Positions 26,216 to 34,559 of a DNA stretch of 64,000 nucleotides are shown piece after piece. Location: assembly GCA_016719295.1 (NCBI GenBank), contig JADKAF010000001.1:2728001-2792000 (forward strand). Direction: 5' to 3'. How positions within the stretch are numbered: the first letter of the stretch is position 1; each line of letters opens with the position of its first letter. Made by a program: the position numbers and the translations under genes. Origin of the DNA: Planctomycetota bacterium. Its GTDB lineage: Bacteria; Planctomycetota; UBA1135; JADKAF01. The notes under the pieces were generated by a model. That model had not been told where the DNA came from, did not search any database, and worked only from the letters and a program-made list of their open reading frames with translations.

Positions 26216-26689
26216 GTGATCACGCTGGCGCAGCAATTTCGCTTCCACGAGAAGTTCCTCTCCCTCCTCGCCGGAGACTTCGATGCCCCCGCGTGGGACT
26301 GGCGCCCCGCCAACACGAGCGGCAACACCGCGCACTGGCTCCTGGGCCACCTGCTCGACACGCGCCTCCAGCTCTTGGAGCGCCTCGGCGTCCCGGTGCC
26401 GACCGAACCCTGGCAGAGCGAATACCGCATGGGTGCGAAGCCGCCGAGCTCGCTGCCCGGTCCCTCTCCCACGGAGCTCCTGCAGCGCTTCGGCGCCGCG
26501 GGCGAGTCGCTCGCGCGTTCGATCGACTCGCTGAGCGAGGCCGAGCTCGCCGCCGACTGGGGCAAGAAGGTCCCGAACGGTGGGACCAGCATGGTCGATG
26601 CGCTGCGCTTCTATCACTTCCACGAGACCTATCACTTGGGGCAGATCGGTCTGCTGCGGAGGCAGATGGGGCGGCCGGGGATCATCTGA
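26216..26689 (+). CDS. DinB-like metal-binding four-helix protein
   Basis: The 157-residue protein fits the DinB/DinB_2 superfamily. It is a four-helix bundle with candidate metal-ligand histidines in GHLLDTR (about residue 45) and in HETYHLGQ (about 136 and 140). The family includes thiol transferases, and many members have no known reaction. The GTG at 26216 was chosen because residues upstream (to the ATG at 26159) are Arg-rich and lack the family pattern; it remains a choice. A TACCAT sequence at 26137-26142 could be a -10 element. It is divergent from moxR. Confidence 0.82.
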   Translation: MITLAQQFRFHEKFLSLLAGDFDAPAWDWRPANTSGNTAHWLLGHLLDTRLQLLERLGVPVPTEPWQSEYRMGAKPPSSLPGPSPTELLQRFGAAGESLARSIDSLSEAELAADWGKKVPNGGTSMVDALRFYHFHETYHLGQIGLLRRQMGRPGII

Positions 26690-26701
26690 GCTAGAGAGCG
26701 C

Positions 26702-26899
26702 TCAGCCCCTCACCGCATCCCCGATCACCGGCCCGAGCCGCACGAGCCCCGTCAGCGGATCGAGCGGCACGCCCTGGAAGAAGAGCGGGAAGCCGAGCAG
26801 CGCGGGATCGCGGTCGAGCGCGAACGGCACCGCGCCTCGCGCGTGCGTGACGAAGGCAGCATCGACGGACCCCTGCACGAGAACGACGTTCCGGAGTTC
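26702..26899 (-). pseudogene. Remnant of a secreted protein's C-terminal domain
   Basis: The minus strand reads a natural C-terminus (LRNVVLVQGSVDAAFV, DPALLGFPLFFQGVPLDPLT, then a final strand and TGA) with no matching N-terminal part upstream, where the frame turns Arg-rich. The DP-x-LxG and Gln-containing strand pattern matches the end of the secreted hydrolase at 15198-16454 (DPFLQGLVVPTQAL). I read it as the only surviving piece of a deleted secreted-protein gene. The rest of the 373-bp gap (26690-27062) holds only a possible promoter. Confidence 0.5.
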
Positions 26900-27012
26900 C
26901 TCGCGCCGCAGGCTTCGACTGCCGAGAGGTGACGCAGATCGAGCTCCGCACGCGGCTCTTGGCCCGGGGCTCCTGATCCGCACGGATCCCGCGAATCGGC
27001 TAGCCGAGCCGC

Positions 27013-27018
27013 TATACT
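27013..27018 (+). promoter_or_regulatory. Putative -10 element (TATACT)
   Basis: TATACT in the context gctatactcc lies 45 bp upstream of the secreted zinc-finger gene. It is conspicuous in DNA of this composition, and the same ten bases recur upstream of the radical SAM gene (33041-33050). No convincing -35 hexamer is visible. Confidence 0.4.
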
Positions 27019-27062
27019 CCCCGCCGATCCCCCCTCCCGCGCCGCTCTCACCGGAGACCGTG

Positions 27063-27920
27063 ATGCGCTTCTCCCGCCTGCTGCTGCTCCTCGGGCTCTT
27101 CGCCCTCCTAGTCCCGACCGCGTTCGCGCAGGTCCGCTATCGCATCCCCGAGCCGCAGATCGAGCGCGCGGAGGAGGTCGACGCGAACGGCTTGAAGCAA
27201 TGGAAGGCGCTCGACGAGAAGTGCCCCTACTGCAACGGCAAGAAGACCGCGAAGTGCGGGCACTGCGATGGCAGCGAGCTGCCGACCTGCGCCGAGTGCA
27301 GCAGCACGAAGGAAGCGACCTGTCGCTACTGCGGCGGGAGCGGGAAGAGGATCGATCCGCTGGTCGAGATGACCTGCCCCTACTGCGTCGGCGCGGGCTG
27401 GCACGACTGCGCGCTCTGCAAGTCGCGCGGCAGCTATCCCGTGCAAGGCGGCGGGGCGAACGAGCAGAAGTGCGGCTCGTGCAAGGAGAAGGGCGCCATC
27501 CCCTGCTCGGTGTGCAAGGGGAAGCACGTGATCCCCGTGCTGAAGGTCGGGAAGAAGGGCCCCGGCTACGCGAAGGCCGCGGAGCTCAAGGACGCGAAGA
27601 AGGATCTCGAGAAGGCGATGGAGGCGGTGAACGCCTACCTGCCCGTCGGCAAGGAGCAGAGCAAGAAGGACCTCTACAAGGCCGTCGGGAAGTACCAGAA
27701 GCTCCTGCCGGCGCTGAAGGACATGCAGACCTTGCTCGACGAGACCTTGAACGGGCTCCGCAAGGGCGCGGGCTACGTCGGCTACGACGAGTGGCTGCTG
27801 AACGAGTTCGTCGTGTTCAAGGACCGCACGATCTACCTGCTGAAGCACCAGATGCTCTTGGTGGATCTCTGCCTCGCGCACGCCGAGCACAACGAGAAGG
27901 TGGAGGCGGAGAAGAAGTGA
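27063..27920 (+). CDS. Secreted DnaJ-type zinc-finger protein
   Basis: The 285-residue protein has a clear signal peptide (LLLLLGLFALLVPTAFA). A cysteine-rich region (about 50-150) holds eight CxxC motifs, several in the CxxCxGxG form of DnaJ zinc fingers: CPYCNG, CGHCDG, CAEC, CRYCGGSG, CPYCVGAG, CALC, CGSC, CSVCKG. This is enough for four zinc sites. There is no J domain. The C-terminal half is helical and Lys-rich. In DnaJ the finger binds unfolded substrates and has thiol chemistry; a secreted version could do this outside the cytoplasm. Its stop overlaps the next start (TGATG), tying it to a multi-domain HtrA-like protease. The ATG at 27063 was chosen because it opens the signal peptide. 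Confidence 0.85.
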   Translation: MRFSRLLLLLGLFALLVPTAFAQVRYRIPEPQIERAEEVDANGLKQWKALDEKCPYCNGKKTAKCGHCDGSELPTCAECSSTKEATCRYCGGSGKRIDPLVEMTCPYCVGAGWHDCALCKSRGSYPVQGGGANEQKCGSCKEKGAIPCSVCKGKHVIPVLKVGKKGPGYAKAAELKDAKKDLEKAMEAVNAYLPVGKEQSKKDLYKAVGKYQKLLPALKDMQTLLDETLNGLRKGAGYVGYDEWLLNEFVVFKDRTIYLLKHQMLLVDLCLAHAEHNEKVEAEKK

Positions 27921-30760
27921 TGTCCGTCCGTGCTGCTCGCGTCCTCGCTCCGATCTTCGCTCTGTACGCCGCCTCGGGTGCGGCGTTCGCCCAAGCCGAT
28001 CCGCTGCCGATCCCGTCGTTCGACGCGATCGTGCACGTCGCCGTGCGCTTCCCCCGCGCCAACCTGCGCGCGGGTCAGGCGCCGAGCCAGCAGGACTGGG
28101 TGCGCGTCGAGCGCCCCTCCTCGGGCTTCGTCGTCGACGAGCGCGGCTACGTGGTCACCGCCGCACATCTCGTGCAGGAGATGCTCGACGCGGAGGCCGC
28201 GCGGCGCGGGCGCTACGAGCTCTTCGTCGTGCTGCAGGGCGGCGCGCAGCACTCGGCCGCCATCGTCGCGCACGATGCACGCCGCAATCTGGCACTACTC
28301 GAGGTCGAGCTCGGCAAAGGCCAGAAGCTCGCCGCCGCCGAGCTCTGCGCGGAGGCGCCGCGCGCCGGCGTGCTCTGCCGCGCGCTCGGCTGGCCGGACG
28401 GCGAGAAGCGCCACTCGTTCCACGGCGCGCTCGGGCTCGCGGCGGGACCGCTCACGCTGCGCGGGCAGCGCATCGAGGCCTCCGAAGCGCTGCTCTGCGA
28501 AGGCGCGCTCCTCGACATGGTCGACGGCGGCGCGCTCTGCGATCTCGAAGGCCGCGTGCTCGGCCTGGTGAACACGGCGCACGTGCTGGCACCAGTGCAG
28601 GAGCCGAAGGTCGAGGATCTCCGCAAGCCCGACTACGCGATCGCGCTCTCCTCCGAGGCGATCCGCGCGGCCTTCGCCGACGCGCTGGCGAAGCTGCCCG
28701 CGAAGTCGAAGCCGCACTTCGAGCAGGACCGCGCCGCGCGCGCCGTCGCGCGCATCGCTCCGTCGGTCGTTTCGGTGTGGGCCGGCGACGCGGCGAAGCA
28801 CCCGAACGAGCCGCCGCTCGACGATCCCTACGCGCGGCGCCGCGAAGGACGCTTGGGCTCGGGAGTGATCCTGAACGCCGGGGGGCTCATCGCGACGAGC
28901 GCGCTCGCGATCCCCACGCGAGCGGAGACGATCTCCGTGCGTCTCGCCGACGGCGAGACCGTTCCGGCGAAGGTCCTGCCGGTGAAGGGCGCGCGCGCGC
29001 ACGGCGTCGCGTTCCTCTCGATCGAAGGCGCGACGAAGAAGAAGCTCGCGCCGGCCGCGCTCGCGTCCAGCCGCCCGGCGAACGCCGGCGAGTGGATCGC
29101 CTCCGTCGCGCGCCCCTACGCTGCGCAGCCGCTGGTCGCGAGCGGCATCCTCTCCACCGCGCCGACGGAGCTGCGCCTGCAGATCGCCGCGCGCCTGCAC
29201 GAAGGCCACGACGGCGGCGCGATCGTGAATGCGGACGGCGAGCTGCTCGCGATCGCGACCGTCGCTCCCGTCGTGCCGACGCCGGGCCAGTTCGTGCGCG
29301 AGAGCGGGATCGGCTTCGCCGCGGCGCTCGACGCCTTGAAGGAAGAGCTCGGTGCCGAGGTGGCCTGGCCGGCGTTCGCGGAGAGCTCCGCGGCGCAGCG
29401 CGCGGCGCGGCGCACCGCCGTCGCCGAGGTCGTCGAGGCGACCAAGGGCTCGCTGCTCAACATCTACGTGAAGACCGCCGCCGCGAAGAAGAGCGAAGGC
29501 TTCGATCCCTTCGGCGGCGAAGGCGAGGTCGAGTTCCAGACGCAGGGCCTGGGCTCGGGCGTCGTGATCGACGCCGGCGGTCTCGCGATCACCAACTGGC
29601 ACGTCGTCGATTCCGCGACGCAGAGCGGCGGCGTGCAGCGCGAGGACGCGGCCCTCGAGGTCTCGCTGCCCGATGGGCGGAGCTTCGGCGCGCGCGTGCT
29701 CAGCACCTCGCGCGACGACGATCTGGCGCTGCTGCAGCTCGAGCTGCCGCCGGGCACGGCGCTGAAGCCGGTCGAGCTCGGCGACTCGACGGCGCTGCAG
29801 GTCGGCGAGACCGTGGTCACGATCGGCAATCCCTTCGGCAGGGCGAACACCGTCGCGTGCGGCATCGTCGCCAATCTGAATCGCGACGCCGACATCAAGG
29901 GCCGCGTGCGCAAGATGCGCGGGCTCATCCAGACCGACGCCGCGGTGAACCCCGGCAACAGCGGCGGCGCGATGCTCGACGCGCGCGGACGTTTGATCGG
30001 CATCAACAGCGCCGGCAACGGCTGGACGACGGGCGAGGGCTTCGCGATCCCCGTCGCGCGCATGCAGGAGGTCTTCCGCGAGAAGCTGCTCTCGGTGGAG
30101 GGCCTGCGCAGCGTCTACCTCGGCATCCATCCACGCGAAGACGGCGGCAAGCTCGTGATCGACCGCGTCGAGCTCGAGAGCCCGGCAGCACGGGCGGGCC
30201 TCGCGAAGGACGATGTCCTGCTCGCGCTCGGCGGCGCGAAGCTCGCGCAGACCGGCGACTTCGCGCGCGCCGTGCTGCGCGCGAGCGCGGGGACGGAGCT
30301 CGCCGTGCGCGTCGCGCGCGGCGGCAAGACCATCGACGCGCAGCTCGTGCCGATCAGCCATCTCGCCTACGCGTTCGCGCGCCAGACCGGACTCGAGCTC
30401 GCGGAGCTCGACGCGCGCAGCGCCAGCGAGCTCGTCCGCGATGCCTCGGTCGCGCTGCACCGCGCCTACACGAGCGACGCGACCGGCGAGCCGCAGGAGC
30501 TGATGCACGCCGTGCTGCGCATCGAGCGCGTCGATCCCGCGGTCGCGAAGGGCGACCTCGACGTGCGCGCCGGCGACTTGCTCCTCGGCGTCACCATGCA
30601 GATCGCCGACGCCGAGCTGCAGCGCAGCGAGCTCGTGCGCTTCGAGACCTTGGCCGCGGCCCGCGCGTTCTTCCTGCGCGCGAAGAAGGAAGAAGTGCAA
30701 GAGCTCGCGTGCTGGGTGTTCCGCGAGGGACAGGCGCGCGAGGTGCGGATTCGGACCTGA
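27920..30760 (+). CDS. Multi-domain HtrA-like protein with three trypsin folds (two lacking catalytic residues) and PDZ
   Basis: The 946-residue protein has a signal peptide ending near AAFA. Fold 1 (about 35-250) keeps a His in VVTAAHLV, but the usual Asp is Asn (RRNLALLEVE) and the Ser loop reads MVDGGAL. Fold 2 (about 300-475) has lost all three (ATSALA, HGVAFLSIE, HDGGAI). Fold 3 (about 490-725) is a complete HtrA-type protease: ITNWHVVDS (His about 561), RDDDLALL (Asp about 600) and NPGNSGGAM (Ser about 680). A PDZ domain follows at about 730-815, and a second PDZ-like segment runs to the end. HtrA proteins degrade or refold damaged envelope proteins. The first base of its ATG is the last of the upstream stop, so it should be translated with the secreted zinc-finger protein. 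Confidence 0.88.
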   Translation: MSVRAARVLAPIFALYAASGAAFAQADPLPIPSFDAIVHVAVRFPRANLRAGQAPSQQDWVRVERPSSGFVVDERGYVVTAAHLVQEMLDAEAARRGRYELFVVLQGGAQHSAAIVAHDARRNLALLEVELGKGQKLAAAELCAEAPRAGVLCRALGWPDGEKRHSFHGALGLAAGPLTLRGQRIEASEALLCEGALLDMVDGGALCDLEGRVLGLVNTAHVLAPVQEPKVEDLRKPDYAIALSSEAIRAAFADALAKLPAKSKPHFEQDRAARAVARIAPSVVSVWAGDAAKHPNEPPLDDPYARRREGRLGSGVILNAGGLIATSALAIPTRAETISVRLADGETVPAKVLPVKGARAHGVAFLSIEGATKKKLAPAALASSRPANAGEWIASVARPYAAQPLVASGILSTAPTELRLQIAARLHEGHDGGAIVNADGELLAIATVAPVVPTPGQFVRESGIGFAAALDALKEELGAEVAWPAFAESSAAQRAARRTAVAEVVEATKGSLLNIYVKTAAAKKSEGFDPFGGEGEVEFQTQGLGSGVVIDAGGLAITNWHVVDSATQSGGVQREDAALEVSLPDGRSFGARVLSTSRDDDLALLQLELPPGTALKPVELGDSTALQVGETVVTIGNPFGRANTVACGIVANLNRDADIKGRVRKMRGLIQTDAAVNPGNSGGAMLDARGRLIGINSAGNGWTTGEGFAIPVARMQEVFREKLLSVEGLRSVYLGIHPREDGGKLVIDRVELESPAARAGLAKDDVLLALGGAKLAQTGDFARAVLRASAGTELAVRVARGGKTIDAQLVPISHLAYAFARQTGLELAELDARSASELVRDASVALHRAYTSDATGEPQELMHAVLRIERVDPAVAKGDLDVRAGDLLLGVTMQIADAELQRSELVRFETLAAARAFFLRAKKEEVQELACWVFREGQAREVRIRT

Positions 30761-30823
30761 GCGAGACGCCGGGATCGAAACCCTGGAACAGACCTGGCCT
30801 CGAAGGCCCACCACCGAGTGCTC

Positions 30824-31825
30824 ATGAAAGCCCTGCTCGCCCTTGGATGCTCCCTCCTCCTCGCGACCCTCGCCCTAGGCGCTCCGGGCGACCTCGCGGT
30901 CTCGCAGGTGAACCCGAATCGCGTCGCCGGTGGAGCGGAAGTGACGATCACCGGCGTCGGCTTCGAGGCGAAGCCGAGCGTCTTCCTGCAGCAGGGGGGC
31001 TCGCCGAAGAAGTTCCCGCTGCGCGTGACGGCGTTCAGCTCGACGCAGATCACGGCGACCGTCAAGGACGCCCCGGCCGGCGTGTACGACCTCTTCGTGC
31101 GCATCGGCACCGACACGGCGGCGCTCTCGAGTGGACTCGAGATGGCGGCGCCAGAGCCCCAGCAGCTCAGCGCCGCGAGCGGCGCGCCCGGCGCGGAGAT
31201 CACCATCAGCGGGGCGTTCTTCGGCACGAAGAAGGGCCGAGTGAACCTGCTGGCGCCGCTCGACTCGGCCGCGGCGAAGAGCGCCAAGGTGCAGAGCTGG
31301 AGCAACGACTCGATCCGCTTCCTGGTGCCGAAGCTCGCGCAGGGAAACTACTTGATCGTCGTGCAGTCGCGCGTCGGTGGATCGAGCGCTGTTCCCTTCC
31401 AGGTCACGGCGCCCTCGACGGGCGGTCAGCTCCATCTCACCGCCACCGTCGACGGCAACGCGTTCGCCGCCGACTTGGGCTCGCTCGCGCTGCAGAACCA
31501 GCCGCCCCACCTCTACGTCGTGCACGGGCAGCGCGCGTCGCAGTCGCGCGAGATCAACGTGCGCTTCACCTACGATCCCGCGAACGGCACCTTCCCCGCG
31601 GAGGTCGCAGGTACGGCCGACGCGCTGGTCGAGTACGTCGAGTTCGGGAGCGGCGTCAACATCTGGCGCGCCGACGGGATGCAAGGCAGCTTCGCGATCA
31701 CGCTCAGCTCGGCGAGCGGCGGGCGCCTGCGCGGGACCTTCCACGCGACCCTGCCGCTGGCCTTGGGTACGGGGGTCGCGACGCGTGTGCTGGAGAGCGG
31801 GAGCTTCGAGGTCATCATCCCCTGA
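30824..31825 (+). CDS. Secreted protein with two IPT/TIG domains
   Basis: The 333-residue protein has a signal peptide (LLALGCSLLLATLALG) followed by two immunoglobulin-like IPT/TIG repeats. These are at about 28-108 (VNPNRVAGGAEVTITGVGF) and 112-198 (ASGAPGAEITISGAFFGTKK). A C-terminal beta domain (about 200-333) follows, with no assignable family. TIG domains usually mediate binding at cell surfaces. The gene follows the HtrA-like gene by 63 bp in the same direction. The ATG at 30824 was preferred over the GTG two codons earlier. Confidence 0.82.
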   Translation: MKALLALGCSLLLATLALGAPGDLAVSQVNPNRVAGGAEVTITGVGFEAKPSVFLQQGGSPKKFPLRVTAFSSTQITATVKDAPAGVYDLFVRIGTDTAALSSGLEMAAPEPQQLSAASGAPGAEITISGAFFGTKKGRVNLLAPLDSAAAKSAKVQSWSNDSIRFLVPKLAQGNYLIVVQSRVGGSSAVPFQVTAPSTGGQLHLTATVDGNAFAADLGSLALQNQPPHLYVVHGQRASQSREINVRFTYDPANGTFPAEVAGTADALVEYVEFGSGVNIWRADGMQGSFAITLSSASGGRLRGTFHATLPLALGTGVATRVLESGSFEVIIP

Positions 31826-31965
31826 GCCGGACCACCCGGTGCGAAGACGGGCGCGCGATGACCCTCGCGCGCGCTCCCGCCCGACGGCGAGCTCGTGCTG
31901 CAACCTGCCCTCGGCCGGCCGTGCTACGCGCTCGAAGCGTGATCGCGGCGGAAGAGCTCCGCGCG

Positions 31966-32880
31966 TCAGGAGCTCGCGCCGCGCCGGCCGAGTAGCCGCC
32001 AGAGCTTCTGCTTCACCAAGGTCCAGTCCGTCACCGCGCGCGTCTGCGTGAGGCGCCGATAGAGCTCGATCTTCTCCTGCGTGTATGGCCAGTCGTTGTG
32101 ACGGACGATGGGTCCGTTCTCGACGTAGGCCACGCCGGCTCCCGCTCGCGCGCACTCCGCGGTGAAGAAGCCGTCCTCGCCGCCCAGGAACTTGGGGTAG
32201 TGCCGCTCCCACTCGATCTGCTTGTAGAGCGCTACCGGACACGACCAGGCGCCGCCGCAGAGATGCTCGGTCCAGCCGATCACGACCTCCTCCTCCAGGC
32301 GCCGCTCTTCGCTCGCGTCGTCCTTGCTGTACTTCGAGAACGAGGTGCGCGGCAGCTCGTTCTGCGCGGCGGGGATCGGCAGGAGCTCCATGCGCGAGGC
32401 GAAGCGGAAGCCGTACTCCTCCTGGTTGATCATGCGCAGGCCGAGCGAGACGCGGAGATCCGCGTGCGCTAGCCGGTAGGCGTGATAGGCCTTCTGCAGG
32501 TGCACGAGCCAGTAGTTGGAGAGGATCTCGATGTCGTTGTCGAAGAAGACGAGGAGATCGCTGTCGACGGCGTCGCGGATCTGCAGCAGGCCGCGGCCTA
32601 GGCCCACGTTCTTCGCGTTCAAGATCAGGCGCACGTTCGAGCGCGATTGCTCGAGCTCGCGCAGGTGCTCGCGCGTGCCGTCCTCGCTGGCGTTGTCGAG
32701 CACGAGCAGCTCGAAGGGCACGTGGGTCCGCAGGTAGAGGCTCTCCAGGAACTTCCGCGTGTGCGCGAGGCGGTTGAAGGTCATCGTGGCGACCGTCACC
32801 CGCGGGAACACCTGCCAGCGATAGGAACGAGCGGGCTCGTACTCGAAGAGCTGGGGATTGAAGGTCTTCTCGTCGTTCAT
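31966..32880 (-). CDS. Family 2 glycosyltransferase
   Basis: The 304-residue GT-A fold enzyme has an opening strand VTVATMTFNR, nucleotide-binding VLDNASEDGT and a metal-binding FFDNDIEIL in place of a strict DxD. A downstream CGGAWS and GGEDGFF region would form the acceptor site. It would transfer a sugar from a nucleotide donor onto a growing glycan or lipid carrier in the cytoplasm. The start at 32880 removes an Arg/Gly-rich upstream extension. It is divergent from the radical SAM gene and forms the left edge of the surface-glycan locus. Confidence 0.9.
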   Translation of the reverse strand: MNDEKTFNPQLFEYEPARSYRWQVFPRVTVATMTFNRLAHTRKFLESLYLRTHVPFELLVLDNASEDGTREHLRELEQSRSNVRLILNAKNVGLGRGLLQIRDAVDSDLLVFFDNDIEILSNYWLVHLQKAYHAYRLAHADLRVSLGLRMINQEEYGFRFASRMELLPIPAAQNELPRTSFSKYSKDDASEERRLEEEVVIGWTEHLCGGAWSCPVALYKQIEWERHYPKFLGGEDGFFTAECARAGAGVAYVENGPIVRHNDWPYTQEKIELYRRLTQTRAVTDWTLVKQKLWRLLGRRGASS

Positions 32881-33042
32881 CGCCTGGCGCGGTGGTCCGG
32901 AGTTCGTGGCTCGACCGCCCAGCGTACTGGACGCTCGGACGCACTCGGCACACGGAGTGGAAACTCGCGCACGAGCGAACCAGGGGTCGGAAGAGTTCTC
33001 CGCTTCGCCCCCACCCGCTTCGCCTCGCTCCGCGCCGCGGGC

Positions 33043-33048
33043 TATACT
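33043..33048 (+). promoter_or_regulatory. Putative -10 element (TATACT)
   Basis: TATACT in gctatactcc lies 59 bp before the radical SAM start, in the 226-bp gap between divergent genes. The ten-base context is identical to that at 27011-27020. There is no clear -35 match. Confidence 0.4.
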
Positions 33049-33106
33049 CCCGCGCCGAAATCCTCCGGTCGTCTCTTCCTTCGCGGTGCGTCCGCGCTCT
33101 TCCTCC

Positions 33107-34552
33107 ATGCCTGCGCTCGCGCCGAAGGTCTTCCTCGTCCAGCCGCCCTCCCCGCCGCGGAAGAACGTGTTCCGCGAGTGGGCCGGCGGCATGGGGACCG
33201 CGCAGCCCTCCGAGCGCGCGGTCGCCGGACACGACCAGCGCTACTACGACATCCCCTGGTCGCAGTTCCTCTGGATCGCGCGCGGCTTGGAGCAGCGCGG
33301 CATCGCCGTCGAGTACGCGGATCTGCAGGCGACGCCGATCTACGACGCCGCGGCGTTCGAGCAGCGCCTCCTCGAGCTGCGGCCCGCGGTGCTGATCAGC
33401 GTCGCGAACCTCCCCTCGCTCTCCTTCGATCTCGAGCTCCTGGCCCGCTGGCGCCGCCTCGTTCCCGGACTCCGAGTGGTGCTGCTCGGCCCCGCCGCGC
33501 GCCTCGATCCCACGCGCGCCTTCACCGCCGATGCCGCCGACTATGTGATGGAGGCGAACGAGGAGCTGGTGGTGCCCGAGCTCTGCGCGGAGATCCTGCG
33601 CGATCCCACCGGCGTCCAACCGGATAGCTGCTGGCACCGCGCCGGCGCAGAGGTCGTGCGCGCGCCGCAGCGGCAGGTGATCCGCGACTTGGACTTCGTC
33701 GACTTCCCCGCCTACCACCTGCTCGACGTCGCGCGCTACGAGTCGGACTTCTTCCTCGGCCGTCGCTACCGCTACATGACGGTCTACACGTCGAAGGGCT
33801 GCAGCTACGATTGCTGCTATTGCCCCTATCCCTTCGGCTTCGGCTCGAAGATCCTCTTCCGCTCGCCGGCGAAGGTCGTCGATGACATCGAGCGGCTGCA
33901 CCGCGAGTTCGGCGTCGAGCAGATCTGCTTCCGCGACCAGGTCTTCACCGTGCGCAAGAAGCACGTCGAGGCGATCTGCCAGCAGCTCATCGAGCGCAAG
34001 CTCGACGTGGTGTGGATCTGCGAGACGCGCTACGACCTCGTGACGCCGGAGCTGCTGCAGCTCATGGCCCGCGCTGGCTGCCGCGAGATCCACTACGGCT
34101 TGGAGACCGGCGATCCCGAGCTCTTCGCGACGATCGGCAAGCCCGGCGGTCCGCGCTCGCTCGCGCGCTTCGAAGAGGCCATCGCCTGGACCAAGGCCGC
34201 CGGGCTGCGCGTGCACCTCCACACGATCCTCGGCCTGCCCGGCGAGTCCTGGAAGACCGTGCGCTCCTCGCTGGAGTTCCTCCGCCGCACGCGCCCGCAC
34301 TCGGTGCAGACGGCGATCCTCTCGCCCTATCCGGGGACGCCGCTCTTCGAGCAGCTGAAGGCGCAAGGCAAGCTGGCGCCGGTCGACATCGAGGAGTACG
34401 GAGGCTTCCAAGCCGTGCAGCCGACGGAGCACATGAGCGTCGCCGAGCTGCAGCGCGCGAAGGAGTACCTGGGCTGGAACTGGGACAAGAGCGCCTGGGA
34501 CAAGATCGTGTTCAAGGCGCGGCGCTGGCTCGGCCTCGGCGCGCGGAGCTGA
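33107..34552 (+). CDS. B12-binding-type radical SAM protein
   Basis: The 481-residue protein has an N-terminal Rossmann-like half (about 1-170) in the position of a cobalamin-binding domain, with VFLVQPPSPPRKN and the strand VVLLGPAARLDP. It does not show a clean DxHxxG motif. The radical SAM core (about 215-430) has the cluster-binding CSYDCCYC (CxxxCxxC), then the SAM-binding ETGD region, HTILGLPGE and LSPYPGTPLFEQ. Such enzymes (BchE/ elongator-like class) methylate or rearrange unreactive carbons; the substrate here is unknown but probably a glycan or lipid given the neighbours. The ATG at 33107 was chosen because the upstream extension is shadow sequence. Confidence 0.88.
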   Translation: MPALAPKVFLVQPPSPPRKNVFREWAGGMGTAQPSERAVAGHDQRYYDIPWSQFLWIARGLEQRGIAVEYADLQATPIYDAAAFEQRLLELRPAVLISVANLPSLSFDLELLARWRRLVPGLRVVLLGPAARLDPTRAFTADAADYVMEANEELVVPELCAEILRDPTGVQPDSCWHRAGAEVVRAPQRQVIRDLDFVDFPAYHLLDVARYESDFFLGRRYRYMTVYTSKGCSYDCCYCPYPFGFGSKILFRSPAKVVDDIERLHREFGVEQICFRDQVFTVRKKHVEAICQQLIERKLDVVWICETRYDLVTPELLQLMARAGCREIHYGLETGDPELFATIGKPGGPRSLARFEEAIAWTKAAGLRVHLHTILGLPGESWKTVRSSLEFLRRTRPHSVQTAILSPYPGTPLFEQLKAQGKLAPVDIEEYGGFQAVQPTEHMSVAELQRAKEYLGWNWDKSAWDKIVFKARRWLGLGARS

Positions 34553-34559
34553 AGCCGCG

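Noticed and set aside
26580..27062. N-terminal extension of the secreted zinc-finger gene
   Set aside because: It would overlap the DinB-like gene out of frame and hide an excellent signal peptide beginning at 27063.
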